From Tetrastigma voinierianum (lineage: Eukaryota; Streptophyta; Magnoliopsida; Vitales; Vitaceae), in assembly GCA_016808115.1 (NCBI GenBank), contig JAEQBH010000031.1, forward strand, positions 682,001-746,000: DNA of 64,000 nucleotides. The letters run 5' to 3'. A program made the position numbers and the translations under genes. Below are positions 23,965 through 36,330 of the stretch, in pieces; within the stretch, counting starts at the first letter, position 1; the number at the start of each line of letters is the position of its first letter. A model generated the notes under the pieces. It saw only the letters and a program-made list of their open reading frames with translations, was not told the origin of the DNA and ran no database searches.

Positions 23965-26339
23965 TTCGTATTTGCCCACTGTGCAATGTTCCAACTCCAC
24001 TAGTAGATGCTTCAAGGCTTCATAAATTCATGAAATGTGGGCATACCCGTGGGGGGTTTGAAAGAAACGATCTATGTACCCGCATAGGGCATCCTTACAT
24101 TCCCTATAGAGCCAATCCTTTGCAGGAGGGAATTTCTTTGTTTTTCGGAAATGCTCTTCGAGTTCCGGTTTGATATTTCAGCTTATCAAAATTTGGATTT
24201 GGCCGGGTGATACGAGACTTTTTACATGCACTCACATTATATTTTCAAGAGTGGCAAAGTATGTTCTTGAATTGGCTCCTTCATCACTAATTGCTATGAA
24301 ATGAAGTGAACATGATTAATGCCCTTCTCTGGAATTTGTATCCTTTTTCTGTAATTGCCTCTCACCACTTGATAATGCTATAAATGATCCGCAAGAAGGA
24401 TGTATGTGTTGCCATGAAGGAGGGAATAGAACCCTTGAGTGATCCCAGCATTACATCAAAGATTTCCGCTTCATGAATATTGTTCGACATCTTTTCGACT
24501 TTACGAAAAAATAGAACCAACTTGCTGACATCTATCACAGCCTTACACATATCGATGAGAATCCTTGAATATATTAGGCCAGAAAACTCCAAATTGCAAC
24601 ACTTTCTGAGATGTTTTTTGGGTTCCAAAATGTCCTCCATAAGGGGACAAATGGCACTTAGATAAGATTGCATGTTATTCCTCTTGAGGTACACATCTTC
24701 TTGTTCCTAAATCGAAGCATCTTTTGAAGAGTAGTGGGTCATCCCATTGGTATAACTTCACATCATGTAGGAACTTTTTCTTCTGTTGATAACTAAGTTC
24801 AGGGGGTAAGACATTGCAAGCCAAGTAATTTACAAAATCGGCATACCAAGGTAAGTGAGCTTCCGTTACAAATATTTGTTCATCTAGAAATGATTCCTCA
24901 ATTTCTGTTAGATCTTAATCCGCATTTAGCTTCAATGAGACAAGTGAATTACGACTACATTTTCAATTCCTTTCTTGTCTTTGATCTCAATGTCAAATTC
25001 TTGAAGCAATAAAACCCAACGAATTGATCTTAGTTTGGCCTTTTTCTTTGACATAAGGTATTTAATTTTTGCATGGTCCGTAAATAAATCCACCGCAAGA
25101 CGAGGATATATGGCACGAACATCACGGGAGTATACCTACGCTATTTTCTTTTTACGTAGCCGTGGTGTTCCTAAGCATCATTCGAGTTTACTTGCGTAGT
25201 AAATTAACTGAACATTTTTCTCTTCTGCCCCTATCTGACCCCTACTCTGAAGTCGCATCTCCATTATCTCGAATGGCGATTTAGTTTCCAGTAGCGTAAC
25301 TATAATAGGTGCTTCAATCAGGTTGTTCTTTATTTCTTTAAAAGTTGTCATGCAACCTTCATCAAAACTGAAAATCGCATCTTTTTCTAGAAACTTACAA
25401 AGCGGCTTTGCAATTTTGAGAAATCTTTGATAAATCTACGATAAAAACCAGCATGGCCTAAGAAGCTACGAATGCCTCGCAATGTAGTTAGTGGGGTAAG
25501 GGTCTAAATTATGGCTATTTTTGCTTTATCGACTTCCAGCCCTTTAAGATGAAATAAGATGTCCGAGCATAATACCTTCTTGTACCATGAAATGACATTT
25601 CTCCATTTGGCACGAATTTTTCTCCACATCTTTGTAAGAACTATTCCCGAATTGGCCAGAGACATTTATCGAATAATTTATATACGGAAAACTCATCCAT
25701 GAAGACTTCCATGATGTTTTCTATCAGATCTGAAAAAATTGCAATCATACATCTTTGAAAGGTTGTTGGAGCATTACACAACCCGAAAGGCATTCTCTTA
25801 AAGGCGAATGTTCTGTATAGGCAAGTGAAGGTCGTCTTTTATTGGTCTTTCGGGTCTACCATAATCTGATTATACCCCAAATAACCATCTAGGAAGCAAT
25901 AATGCGAATGGCTGGCAAGTCTATCCAACATTTTATCTTGGAAGGGTAATGAATAATGGTCCTTCCTTATTGTCGTGTTGAGTTTTGAATAATCAATGCA
26001 TATTCTCCCAACCGTTCGCATTCGACCCCAGTGTAGCTCATTTTTTAATTCCAAATCACGGTCATTCCTTCTCTTGGAATTTACCGCATGGGACTCCCCC
26101 AGGGTTACAACCGAGATCGCATCGCATAAACCCAGCTTTGAAGCCGCTAATACTTCCTTTTTCACCACTTCCTTCATTGCAGGGTTGAGCCTTCTTTGAT
26201 GCTCAATAGATGGGGTGTGTCCCTTTTCCATTAAAATCTTATGCATACAAATCGAGGGACTTATTTCCTTAATATCTTCTATGTTCCAAGCAAATGCCTC
26301 TGAATTCATTTTCAACACGTCTAGCAATTTGACTTCCAT
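23965..26339 (-). pseudogene. Element B RT, RNase H and start of integrase
   Basis: Reading the minus strand downward, RT begins near 26339 with VKLLDVLKMNSEAFAWNIED, then CIDYSKLNTTIRKDH, LPFQDKMLDRLA and CFLDGYLGYNQI. The catalytic box near 25700 reads VFMDEFSVY where FMDDF is expected, so the second aspartate is lost. RNase H ends with DHAKIKYLMSKKKAKLR and EFDIEIKDKKGIENV (about 24950-25090). The integrase zinc finger follows (GGHFGTQKTSQKVLQ, GCDRCQ, near 24550-24640), then a very decayed core, and HLLVELEHCTVGKYE next to 23965. The C-terminal third of integrase is absent because the C-family LTR block begins there. Many stops and frameshifts. Confidence 0.85.
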
Positions 26340-28375
26340 TGCCTCATCTAACTAGGAGGAGATAATTACCGATTTTGTCTCATTACTTCCCAAGAAGGCA
26401 TATTTCAAACCCTTTGTCAATTCTTTTAAAACCAAACCATCCGAAGTCTTCTTCTCTTCTTGTACAACAAAATTTTCTTCATATATTTCAAATGCCAGCA
26501 CTATTTCAATTAGTTTTAGAGTTGATAGATCTTCAATATCTAATTTTTCTATGGAAATTGATTTTGTTAAGCATTGCTCAAGTGAACTTCTCTTCCCAAA
26601 ATCATAAAGCATTTCGTCTTGAGAATGGACCAAAGTGTCTATTCTAATGAAGCTTGTGTTTTTATCGCTCGAGAAATTCATACCTTTATAAAGATTGAAC
26701 TTCACTTGGTCATCGCCAACTCTCAGTGTTAACTCCCCATTTTTCACATCAATTAGTGCTTAACGATGTAGCGGGGAAGGTCTTCCCAAAGTGCTCAGAC
26801 TACCTTGTCCTCCTCCACCATTAAACACAATGAAATCCGGAGAAAAATAAATTTAATGGAGCTTTAACCGAAACATCTAACAATTCCTTTTTGGGAGTAG
26901 TCGAGGAGATCTATTGGCCATTTGAAGTGATAGAGCTATCAATTCTATTTCTCCTAAATTCAGCCTTTTTGCCACTGAGTATGGCATCAAATTGATGTTG
27001 GCACCAAATCACGAGATGCTTTCTTTGATTATGCTCCCCGATGGCCTTGATATGGTGGCGCGGATCTTTTAGAAACTTTCTAGGAGTTTCCATTGGATGA
27101 TCGTGCTGCAATTTTCAGACAAGTTTATTGTTCCATATGCCTCTAACTTCCTTTTGTTTCTCATTATCTCCTTCATAAATTTCACGTAATTAAGCATTTG
27201 AGGAAGAGCATCGAAAAATGGAATATTTATGTCAAGTTTCTTGATTTTGTGTTCGAAAGCACAGCAGTAATCTAGCTTGGGTTTCTGAATTTTTGAGGGA
27301 ATGGTAAAGGAGGAGTGTATAAAGGAGAGTTTTCGGGAAAAGTAATTCTTCCCAGAACCACTTCATCATATTTTTGCTATTCTCCTTTGTTTTTTACTTC
27401 AGTTTCAGCTTCCATCTTCTCTTTAATTTCATATTCCGTTTTTTCTGTTTCAGCATCCAGAATTTCATGCTGCACTTGGTCTTCACCTTTTCAATATTAT
27501 TTTTTAGGGCTCGGTGGCTCCTTCCATATGCTTAAAGTATTAGCCACCATACATTCAGCTTCCGAATTGGTTTTTCGTGTCACATGAAATGATTTTGGGT
27601 ACATTCTCTCTCTCTGTGAGATTAGGCAATTGACCCGATTGTGTTTCAGTTTTTTTAGAGGTGCTCGAGATTGGCCTGATTTGTTTCCATATTCTTTGCA
27701 TGCCAGTTTCGATGCACGAGCTTGATTTTTCTCTGGAATTTTTCATGTATGTCCCCATGGTTGTGGAATATTCTCTAACCTTGGCAGTGTGCATTTCTAA
27801 GGTGAGGCGATTTGTTGTTTCCCGACTACGTGAGGGTGACTCGTTGCTCTTTTCTGTTTCATTCATTTGCCACTAACGACTCATTCACTCCCAATTTTCC
27901 TTTGGTTAAACGATGGTGGACTCAAGACTCCTTGATTTGGAATCACAGGAGTGCCATGTTGGTACTAGGTGATGGGGCTCATGCGGAACAATCGCTTGAT
28001 TATCGTATGATAAATTTTCATGATTTCTCGGCTAAAGGCATGGTAATGAGTTGGAAAAATTGTTGTTAGGCGAAATGTGCCAGCTCCTATTGTTCCACAT
28101 AATTAGCGTCTTCAATCTGGGTAGTTACATTCGCCACTAGAGAATTCTGACTTTGCATGTAAGCAATCTCACCAAGAGTTAGCTCCTTTGGAGCTTGTTG
28201 ATTCAATCTAGTCATCAACACTTCAAATTTTGCCTCTAAAGACGATATTCTATCAATTTCATGGATTCCCACGCAGCTACTGCATCACCTCTCTCAGGAG
28301 GTTGATGGTGTTTTAGCCAGCTCTTCAAACATCAAATTAGCTTCTGTCTTTGTTTTTCATCATGATAGAGCCTCA
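26340..28375 (-). pseudogene. Element B gag C-terminus and protease
   Basis: The minus strand from 28375 reads KTKTEANLMFEELAK and GIHEIDRISSLEAKFEVLMT (28200-28280), the part of Athila Gag before its C-terminal linker. Then come KKLDINIPFFDALPQM (about 27220) and KLKDP-type sequence. The protease has the active-site region degraded to WFGANINLMPYSV (about 26990, where D.GA.INLMP is expected), and LGRP near 26785 followed by ALIDVKNGELTLRVGDDQVKFN. Protease normally releases the mature proteins; here the catalytic aspartate is gone. Gag continues at 37080 beyond inserted element D. Confidence 0.8.
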
Positions 28376-28408
28376 CAGAGTGATTGGGTGCACGGTAAGA
28401 ATTTGAGT

Positions 28409-29977
28409 TGAATCAACAATATTTATATACCTAAGTTCACCCTCTGCGTAGTCAAAAGCCTCTCTTTGCGATGCCAGTGAGTCAGGTCGAACAACGGGGA
28501 TGGGTTTTTCATCCTAGGAATGATTTGCATAAGTGTAAAAGGTAAGGCTTTCTATTTGGACTTTTTGATTTTGTTTCAAAAAAGCAGTGTGACTGAGTTT
28601 GGCTGATTAAGCGTAGCGAAATGAAGTGTAAAGTTAACTTTGAAGATTTAGGTCACCTTTCGGTAACTTAGGGCATGACAAATTGTCCTCGGGTTTTATC
28701 TCGCGATTCACGACAAACAACCTATAGTCAACCACAAACGGATCTATGTTTAACTAGCAAACTCACCACAAATCAGCTCCTATTTGAATTTAACACAAAT
28801 AGCAACATGCATCATTGCCGCACCCCCGATTTAAAAACCCTAACATTAAATATCATCTAGGCTCGCGGGGGCTTGCATCTAATGAACCACAGTGCATCTG
28901 GCAATAAGTATGCACTTGTATCTGGCACATGGTAAGTATTGGCCAATTAATAACGTGTGCTATTCAACCATATTTTGAGAGATAGGGCCATAAATACAGT
29001 ACTGTGGCTTGCAATACAAGAGGAGCCCGACACGCATATGCACCACCAAGCTAGTTTCCTTCCTCTTCAAAAGAAGCAGTAAGCGTCTCTTGAGTTGTCA
29101 TGCTCAAGAGGGTGTTTGGCGTGTGAGAAAATAAGGGAAAGAGGAGAGAAGAGAGAAACACAAACCCTAGCTAAATCTGAAAGATATTTACAAAAAAATA
29201 AAAAACACTTGTAAGGTGCTTCCCTCAATTTGTTGCTTAGGATTCATAAAATGGGAGGGCTTATATAGGCCACCCAATGTATGAAAAATATAAAAGCCCT
29301 AACAATTTGGTAATTTTAGGGACAAGAGAGTAATACACCAAAATTGAAGTCGGTTGCATTAATTACAAAAGCATGACAAGGCAGTGAATTTCGCTAAGGC
29401 TCAAAATTTTCGCTAGCTAGCGAAATCACCAAGAGATAGCGAAAATGCAAAATTTCGCTAAACGTGTGATTGCGCTAGCTATTAACAACAGCGAAATTTA
29501 TGTAATGTAATGCAATTTCGCTAGGAAACGGTCACCTAAACGAATTCTGATGTCTAAAGCGAAAATTAGTAATTTCGCTCAAGATTTACAGAAATTCGCT
29601 AAGGTTGCGAAAATTTTAGCAATCCAGTAGCCACCATAATCTTAGCGAAATTCTGGGATTTCTTTGATTCATCAATGCATTACTTCTGTCCTCTCTTGCA
29701 TCGATTTCCATCCTTTGCATTATTCTTTCTTTGATTTTTACAGTGCATTTGATGGGTGACAATTAGGTTCAATCTTCATGATTCATCATATGTCTCGATG
29801 TCGAACTCCCAAAATGTAAAAACACCGCAAAACAACTAAATAACCTCTAAGCAGCGCAAGTGATACTAAGAAGACTTGAACACTTCAGGTGGCATAAATG
29901 ACATGATTAGTGCATAAAAAAGCACTCAAAACTATCTAATATAAGGGTTCAAAATAGCACTTTTGAGGCACTAATCA
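28409..29977 (-). repeat. LTR D2
   Basis: TGAATCAAC...GCACTAATCA on the plus strand, 1,569 bp. The promoter (CCTATATAAG on the minus strand, 29260-29269) and the AGCGAAA palindrome cluster (29390-29650, including the perfect 18-mer TTTCGCTAGCTAGCGAAA at 29408-29425) are retained. On its low-coordinate side (28381-28408) TGATTGGGTGCACGGTAAG resembles the leader TGATTCGTGCCACGGTGG beside the other D LTR. That is unexpected for a 3' LTR. Confidence 0.8.
29904..29977. repeat. Terminal inverted repeat of D-family LTRs
   Basis: TGATTAGTGC (29904-29913) and GCACTAATCA (29968-29977) are perfect 10-bp inverted copies enclosing 54 bp. The arms are extended imperfectly inwards by CAAAAG/CTTTTG-type sequence. 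The same block occurs, with changes, at 9128-9193 and 37013-37079. It forms the 5' terminus of the LTR on the transcribed strand. Confidence 0.8.
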
Positions 29978-31219
29978 CCTAGCAAAAACGTTGCTAGTCC
30001 TTTAGCAATGCAAAAACTAAAGGGAGATATGTCTGATGATTTTCAAAAAGTTTATGATTCGTGTATGTACATATAAAAATTTTGTCCTTAAAGGCGAAAA
30101 GTGGACACGAGTTTGAAAACAGAGCATGAAAGAGCCAAAACCATACAAGAACAATTTTAGGTCAATATTGGTTCCATGATTCTCTAACTTTGAATTCCAC
30201 CCTAGATCCACAATGGTTCTTTGCATATAACGGGTCCTTGACGATAAAATTTCACAAAATTGTCCCCTCCCCCGACCTAACCTTGACATGGCCTTAAGTT
30301 GTTGAAACGAGCCTAGATAGGAATAAGCTACACTCTCATTTCTTTATTCAACTACATTGTAGGAATTTTTGTGCTTAAAATTCGACTTCACCAAAGTCCG
30401 TGTAGAGTCCGCAGATGACTCCCAGCCATTGGAGTTTAGGGCATCGAGCGAAAGGATCAGCGACCCTGCAAAACTCTACGAGGCTTCACCACAGGACTGA
30501 ATGACTTAAATCAAGCACCTGGAAATCGTTAGACTCTACCCCTGCCTCCACCCATGTAACGAACACTAAATCGATGACTCCCAACCAATTAAGGCTTAGG
30601 GCATCGGGCTTCAAAGGCTTTCGCCATATACCCCTCGGATCGTGCTCGGGTTTCAAGGCAAAACTACACGACTTTATTTTTCTTTTTCTTCTTTTCTTTT
30701 TCTTTTTCTCTTTGCTTTTTCATTTCTTTTCCTTTTTTGAGGAACCAAAGTGGTCTTCAAAGTGTGGGTAACTTTAAACCTATCTTAGGTTGCCAACATG
30801 CTTAAGGCGAAGCTATGCAGCGAAAGGAAGTAAACAAATTCGACTATTGAAACAATCGGTGTGCGTGTGTGAATTAACATAAGGAGAAATTTTCCAGGAG
30901 TTGAACATCTTTGGAACTTCAATTGACCAAAGTCTGATTCAAGCATGGAATTTGCTCTAACATAAAAGGTGACAAACAATGATTCAATTTTGACACAAGG
31001 CAATTCAATTGTCCGATTCGTAGCAATTCAATTGTTCAATTGAAAGAAAAACAAATATACGTAGTAAAGGCCTGAAAACATAGTATCTAATCGTATATAT
31101 CTTGTTTGAATAATATTTTGATATAGCGAAATGGCTAATACATGAATCTGAGCTAAACAAACAAAGAGAGAAATGTCGCACTTTACTATGGCTAATACAT
31201 AAATCTAATCAAAGTGGTA
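29978..31219 (-). other. Element D 3' non-coding tail
   Basis: A hairpin CTAGCAA-AAACG-TTGCTAG adjoins the LTR (29979-29997), where the PPT should be; no G-rich purine tract remains. A pair of related segments, GATGACTCCCAGCCATTGG...TTTAGGGCATCGAGC (about 30414) and GATGACTCCCAACCA...TTAGGGCATCGGGC (about 30572), suggests an old local duplication. A pyrimidine tract (TTTTTCTTTTTCTTCTTTTC type) covers 30670-30735. No coding signal. Confidence 0.5.
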
Positions 31220-33450
31220 GGCGGAGTTGATAAGCCCAGTAACTATGCAAAAAATATAAAAACTAACCACCTCAACTCTTTTGATGAACGGTGGAGTCTG
31301 AAAACTCTTCTTCTTTGCGTGAAAACATCAGAAGCAATAAGGCTCAACGTCTGTGGTGGGCTCCTCTCACGTCGGGAACACGAGGAAGGCCAAGAGAGTC
31401 GTCATGATGTCTGGCTGAGCTGCATGGGTGACCTTTGGGCGACTCGATCACGTAACATTGTGTTTGCTCTAGTGGCCCGGTGGCATCCATCACACACTGC
31501 ATCTCCTTGGTAGCGTGAACATGCTCGGTGAGTGGTGTCTTTGAATAAGATGGGCCGGGTGTGCCGGTGTTTGCGGATGTATGATGTGTTGGAGGGGAGG
31601 TGAGAGGTGACATCTGCGGGTGGACTCCTCTCTGCATCTTGGGCTCGGGGCGAGGCGTATAGATCTCATTAAGTCCTCATTCTTTGATCCGATTACGTCC
31701 TCCCGAGTCACTGGCGCCCGGATGGAAAGATATGGGCATGGTCATCGCCGCTCCGGCCGGCGGCAAAGCCGGGGAGGGGCATCCCACAATCCTCCTCTGA
31801 TCCTAGGCTCCTGCAGGTCCCGAATGCTCTAGAACACCGCGGAGTAGTCCTCGGCATCGTGACGGAAGACTCTACTCGCACACGAGCCATGGAGCAGTGG
31901 ACCTTCTCCCCTCGAAATGCATCGAGGAGGTCATCACCGGCTCAGAGGGCCAGACAGTATCCTCGAGATCGGTAAGAGCTACCTCCCAGATGAAATCCCC
32001 TCCGGCCCTGCGCGTAAATATGCGGGAACTTCGTCGAGAATAAGTGAAACCGTCGGCCCGGCCCGACATCGAAGTGGGGGGCGCCTCTTGTAAAATCTTG
32101 TTCCGCGAAATTTGTGGTGTCTACGGCGGTCTTTCGAACCATCTCTCGGTAAAGTCGGTGGGGCCCCGATCTCTATAACCCTCTGCATTGGCCGGTATCT
32201 GTAATTTGAATTTCAGCGAAATACTCTGCCCGCTCTGAGGTACTCATGGCGATCATCAAATCAGGCGAAGCTCATACGGACCATACACTCCTCGAGATGT
32301 CATAGAATGATAGACTGATGCAGCTCGTGGGTAATAATCTTGCCTCGAGTCCATGAAGGGCGGTAGTGAATAATCTCTGGTCAATCATGGACTCCACTAA
32401 ATGGGATCAGCCCTCAGCCTTGGGACATGTTAGATGACTCCACGATGAAAGTCCCTCCCGAATGTAATTTTGGTATTCACCGAATGGGGTGCCACAGGCT
32501 CAGCAGCCTCGATCTGAGGCGGGTGACAAGCCCCGAAGGGCAGAATGATGTCGCCTCCAGCGTAGATGTGACGAGAGCGAGTGATGGGCTGCGGTAGGGA
32601 AGGAAGATATTTCGCCCGCTTTGGAGGCGGGGCCCTCCTAGCTCTCCTCTAAGGTACGAGGAGTGATGGGGCAGGAGTCCGTCCAGTGTCGATGCAGCCA
32701 GGAAATCCACTGGGGGGCTCCTCGGAGTCTTGCCTCGGGGGCCATTGATGGTGGAGAGGCGGGGCCAGACAGAGCCTCTCTCTCGGGTGTATGCTGAATC
32801 ACAACCCGCGACCAGCAGTGAGGACTTGGGCCCAGTCTGAACCATATCTAAGAATCTGAATAAAATCTTGGAAGGGCTCGACTCACTTTGAAAATGCGGT
32901 GAGGCTGTATCCTACGATGAGGCTCACTTGGAGGTATTGAATCACTCACAGAAACGAGCAAATGAGCCGGGGCTCCTTGGGTGCAATGATAGGCTCTAAA
33001 ATAGCTGGTAAGGCTCAGTAGAGGGACCAAATCTTGGGCGGGGAAAATGGTTGAGACACGGGCAAGAGGGTCTGGGCGCGGTGGGGCTCACGGAGCCGAG
33101 TAGGGTGGCTTCCGGTACAGGCGGCGACTCGGTGTGAACGGTCGGGGGCTCGTCTGTGTCGTGATGCTAGCTAGAGTGGAGGCTGATCGGGGATCGACCA
33201 GGCTTCCGGTCGAGTGGGGGCGGGAGGCGCGGGCAAAGAGCGAGGATCTGCGAGGCTATGACGAGGCGGCGATCTTGGCGACTCGGTCGAGCAGGGCGCA
33301 ACTCGTGATGCGTGGCGGTGTGAGAGAATTTGGAGGAGACTCGGGGCTTGTTGGGAGGAGAGAATGTGAAGTGTAAGGCCGGACAACACCCCACCCAAAG
33401 TTTAAAATGAGCTTGTTTTGCGGCATCAGAAGGGTCTCCCGGCACCATTT
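31220..33450 (-). pseudogene. GC-rich second ORF region of element D
   Basis: This is the most GC-rich stretch of element D. The minus strand gives overlapping open pieces in several frames (33448-33167, 32845-32477, 32188-31979, 31637-31344). One end is serine/threonine/proline/histidine-rich (PLTSPPTHHTSANTGTPGPS near 31560). A piece near 32280-32340 reads THELHQSIIL, then HLEECMVRMSFA. In Athila-like elements an env-like or second ORF sits between pol and the LTR and often ends in a low-complexity tail. I infer that identity from position and composition only. The number of frame changes suggests indels, possibly including sequencing error. Confidence 0.4.
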
Positions 33451-33959
33451 TTCGCTATTTTTAGCGAATTTGGCCCTGCTGCACTTCCTGAAATTCAAAA
33501 ATTACTATATTAATTATGACTAATATATGAAATAAAAATTATTATAATAAAATTTACTATATATATAAATTGTAAAGTAAAAATTAATACTAAAGTACTA
33601 TAGTATAAAAAACAAAGTACTAAAACGATGATAAATTAAAAATTTTCCAAAAATAACTAAAAATGTTAAGTGACTGAATTAAAACAAAAAGCAAAAATTA
33701 TGAGCTGCAGTCGGTTTTAGAAAACTGAACGGCTCATTCTCAAAGAACACTCCAAGGGATTGAGGAGAGATGATCATCTCAGCTCTGCGATGGCAGGTTG
33801 ACTCATTGTTTTGGGTGCCCGTTTGTTTGAAGTGGTCCTCAGCGATGGCTTTTGAATTGAGCAATTGGCTTGCGTTGGGTGGTGATGCGGGCGGTATATA
33901 TTTCGTCTCCTTGGTGATTTGCCTACAATTCACGGACAACGTGCTTCCGCATCTTTGAA
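33451..33959. other. Junction segment of element D, with an LTR-type palindrome
   Basis: TTCGCTATTTTTAGCGAA (33451-33468) has 7-bp perfect arms and is the same motif as the D LTR cluster, but lies in the internal region. It is followed by about 200 bp of very AT-rich DNA (33500-33700). 33680-33959 has open stretches on both strands without any recognised motif. Pol should lie here in a complete element, so this is probably where the pol deletion occurred. Confidence 0.45.
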
Positions 33960-34490
33960 CATTGAAACAACTTCATCCAGGTTATTTGATTTTCATGTTC
34001 CTGGCAACTTTGCTTGTTGATGGATGAAAGATGTTCGACTCATTAGTCGTATTACCAAAGGTAAGTTGCATGACTCCATTAAATGATTTATTGTGCATTT
34101 CTTTGTGGCAGGAAATGGTCTTCCTAAGATGATTGGAACATGATTAGGTTCACTTGCAATTGGCTGATGTCAAGCACTACAAAATCTTTGGTGGCCAGGG
34201 TTGTCTATTTTCTAAGACATCCTCAACTATCCGCCAGGGTTTTTGCGATCTATCTCGACTGATGAGTGTGATGTTGGTAGGTTTAAGTTCACCTAAACCT
34301 AGCTGCGTATCTTGAATACGGCGTTAAGGGTTCACGGCTCTAAATCAGCAATGATTTGTCTATGCACTTCCACAGTATTAATTTGGGGAATTGTGGGAGA
34401 TCACGGATCCTTGTATTTGTGAGGTATTTGCTTTGGATTATGGCGACGCTTTCGGTGAGGAAATGCCTTCTTCTCGATGCTAATCGCCTT
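33960..34490 (-). pseudogene. Element D protease remnant
   Basis: Across frameshifts the minus strand after the gag C-terminus reads LTESVAIIQSKY (about 34440), then remnants of the KDPGSPTIPC, DLGASVNLLPYSVY, KIPRGVVEDVLV and FVVLD segments of Athila protease, for example TPYSRYAA near 34320 and DFVVLDIS near 34180. The order and spacing fit, but no catalytic D.GA is preserved. The reading is by pattern rather than continuous homology. Confidence 0.45.
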
Positions 34491-34492
34491 AA

Positions 34493-36330
34493 TTAATGCA
34501 GATCTTTCAAAAATTTTGCATAAGCAGGGACTTGTTTGATTATGTCCAATAGAGGTATGTTAACCTTCACTTGCCTTAAGACTTCTAAGATACCTGCCTG
34601 CTGGGATGTCTTCTTCTTACCTCTAAGTGCTTGTGGAAATGGAGGTGGTATGCGGTATTTCATTGAATCTTCCTTTAGGAGAATATGCTCAGACTGCAAT
34701 TCCTCTCCCTTCTTGGATTCTTCAACAGGCTTTGGCATGGGTTGATCAACCTCTTTTCCACTCCTCAGGGTGATTATAGCCTTTACCTCATCCATTCCTG
34801 AATTGTTGGATGATCCTACCTCATGGATTCCCTTTGGGTTTGGCACTGTTTGGGAAGGGAACCTTCCTCCTTCTTGTACCTCCAGCAACTTGTTGATCTT
34901 GGTGATTGAATACTGTAGGTTGTCAATTTTCTGGTTAAGATTGCTCTCAAGCCCATCTATCCTCTTGTTCAGTGTGCTCTCTACAGTATCAATCCTTTGT
35001 GCGGTTTACATTGATCCCACTTTTGTTCTTCCACAAAGTTGCCTTACCACCTTACTCAAATTTAAAATGAAGCTGTTCCGCGGGTGAGGATGGTGGTGGT
35101 TGTGAGTTGAAATTGGGAACCAAAATGTGGTTTGGCACACAGAGTACATAAGCGAGGTAAGGTTTCCAGGGGAAAGGTTAGGGTGATTCCTCCAATTGGA
35201 ATTGTAGGTATTCCGTATGGAGCATTAGGTTGTAGTGGCTTATATTGTCTACGGTATTTGCACATTCGACATCAAATCCTTCCTTTGTGGGGCCATAGGA
35301 CCTTTGTTCTCTTGGATAATACGGGGGATTGGAAATTAGTGCAAGTTAGTGTGTGCGGGATTTTCGAGTCCAGCGGTAGCCTTCATGGAGCCTTTTCCTT
35401 GAAGCTCTCCGCTTCACAGCTAAGGTTGAAATCCCCCTTTCATTTCTATATCCTCTGGCAGTGTATAAATCCCTCCTCTAGGGTTGGCTGAAGGCCTCAT
35501 TGTTTCCATTTCCCTAGGGTTTGGCTCATCCCAACCCTTAGAAGTTTCAGCCACGTAATTTAAAAAATCCATGGCTTCGTCAGGATGCTTACTTAGAAAG
35601 TCTCCTCCACACATGGTTTCAGGCGCCTCGTAGCGGGAGACAGCCACCACCATAGAAATGGTTTACCGGCATCATGTATCGAACCAGCGTTATGGCATGC
35701 AACGATGGTCTCCATAAATCTCTCCCAACAACGATGAAACCTCTCACCATCTGGCGCAAGGTGTAAATTTGTCTTTTCAAATTATTAGTCTTATGAGCGA
35801 AGAACTTCTTCAGGAATTACGCACCCAGCTCGGCTGATTTCTAATGGTTCTAGGCCTCGGTGAGTTTAGCCAAATCTTGGCCTTGTCCTTTAGGGTCAGT
35901 GGAAATGCTTTTAGCTTCAGCAAATCCATGTCCATCATACCTTCCTTAAAGGTAGTGCAAACCTCCTCAAAATCCCTAATATGAGTGTATGGATTTTCAT
36001 TTTCCCATCTTAATGATATGGGGAGTAGGGGTACCAAATATGGCCTCAACTGCTACATCTTGACGAAGGAATGATACGAGGATGGGACTAACTCTAGGAG
36101 GTGGATGTGATCCCTCATGGTTACATGGGGTACATTGGATTCATTGGGGTTCAGTGACTCTGTTGTTGCGGAGTAGTGGATCCATGGTATCGGTGTGTAC
36201 CGACTTGCGGCCCAGGTCGGGTTGTGTGCGATTCTATGCGATCTTCACGAAATTCCTCTGTCAGCCTTGCATACAAGCTGACCTGGCGAGACACAACAGA
36301 GCCTGAGCTTGACTTGAAGGTTAGGGTTAG
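34493..36330 (-). pseudogene. Element D gag (Athila-like)
   Basis: Reading downward: MRPYLVPLLPISLRWENENP, YTHIRDFEEVC and LKAFPLTLKDKAKIWLNS (36049-35830) are the capsid-like core signature of Athila Gag (ENP..HL..FEE.C, L.LFPFSLKDKAK.WL). LYTLRQ-type sequence and a region rich in YNPGWRNHPN follow (about 35210). A leucine/isoleucine heptad segment (VESTLNKRIDGLESNLNQK, about 34930-35000) is probably a coiled coil. The C-terminus at 34888-34493 is open for 131 codons: KAIITLRSGKEVDQPMPK, IPPPFPQAL, RQVKVNIPLLDIIKQVPAYA, KFLKDLH. This would be the particle-forming protein. Several frame changes make it non-functional. Confidence 0.85.

Noticed and set aside
32477..33448. GC-rich open frames as host genes
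   Set aside because: Frames overlap on both strands, no domain is recognisable, and they lie between protease and LTR of element D, so they are best read as the decayed second ORF.
34055..34113. Intron-like GTAAG...GCAG on the plus strand
   Set aside because: The segment aligns better as minus-strand protease remnant of element D, and no exon frame continues on the plus strand.
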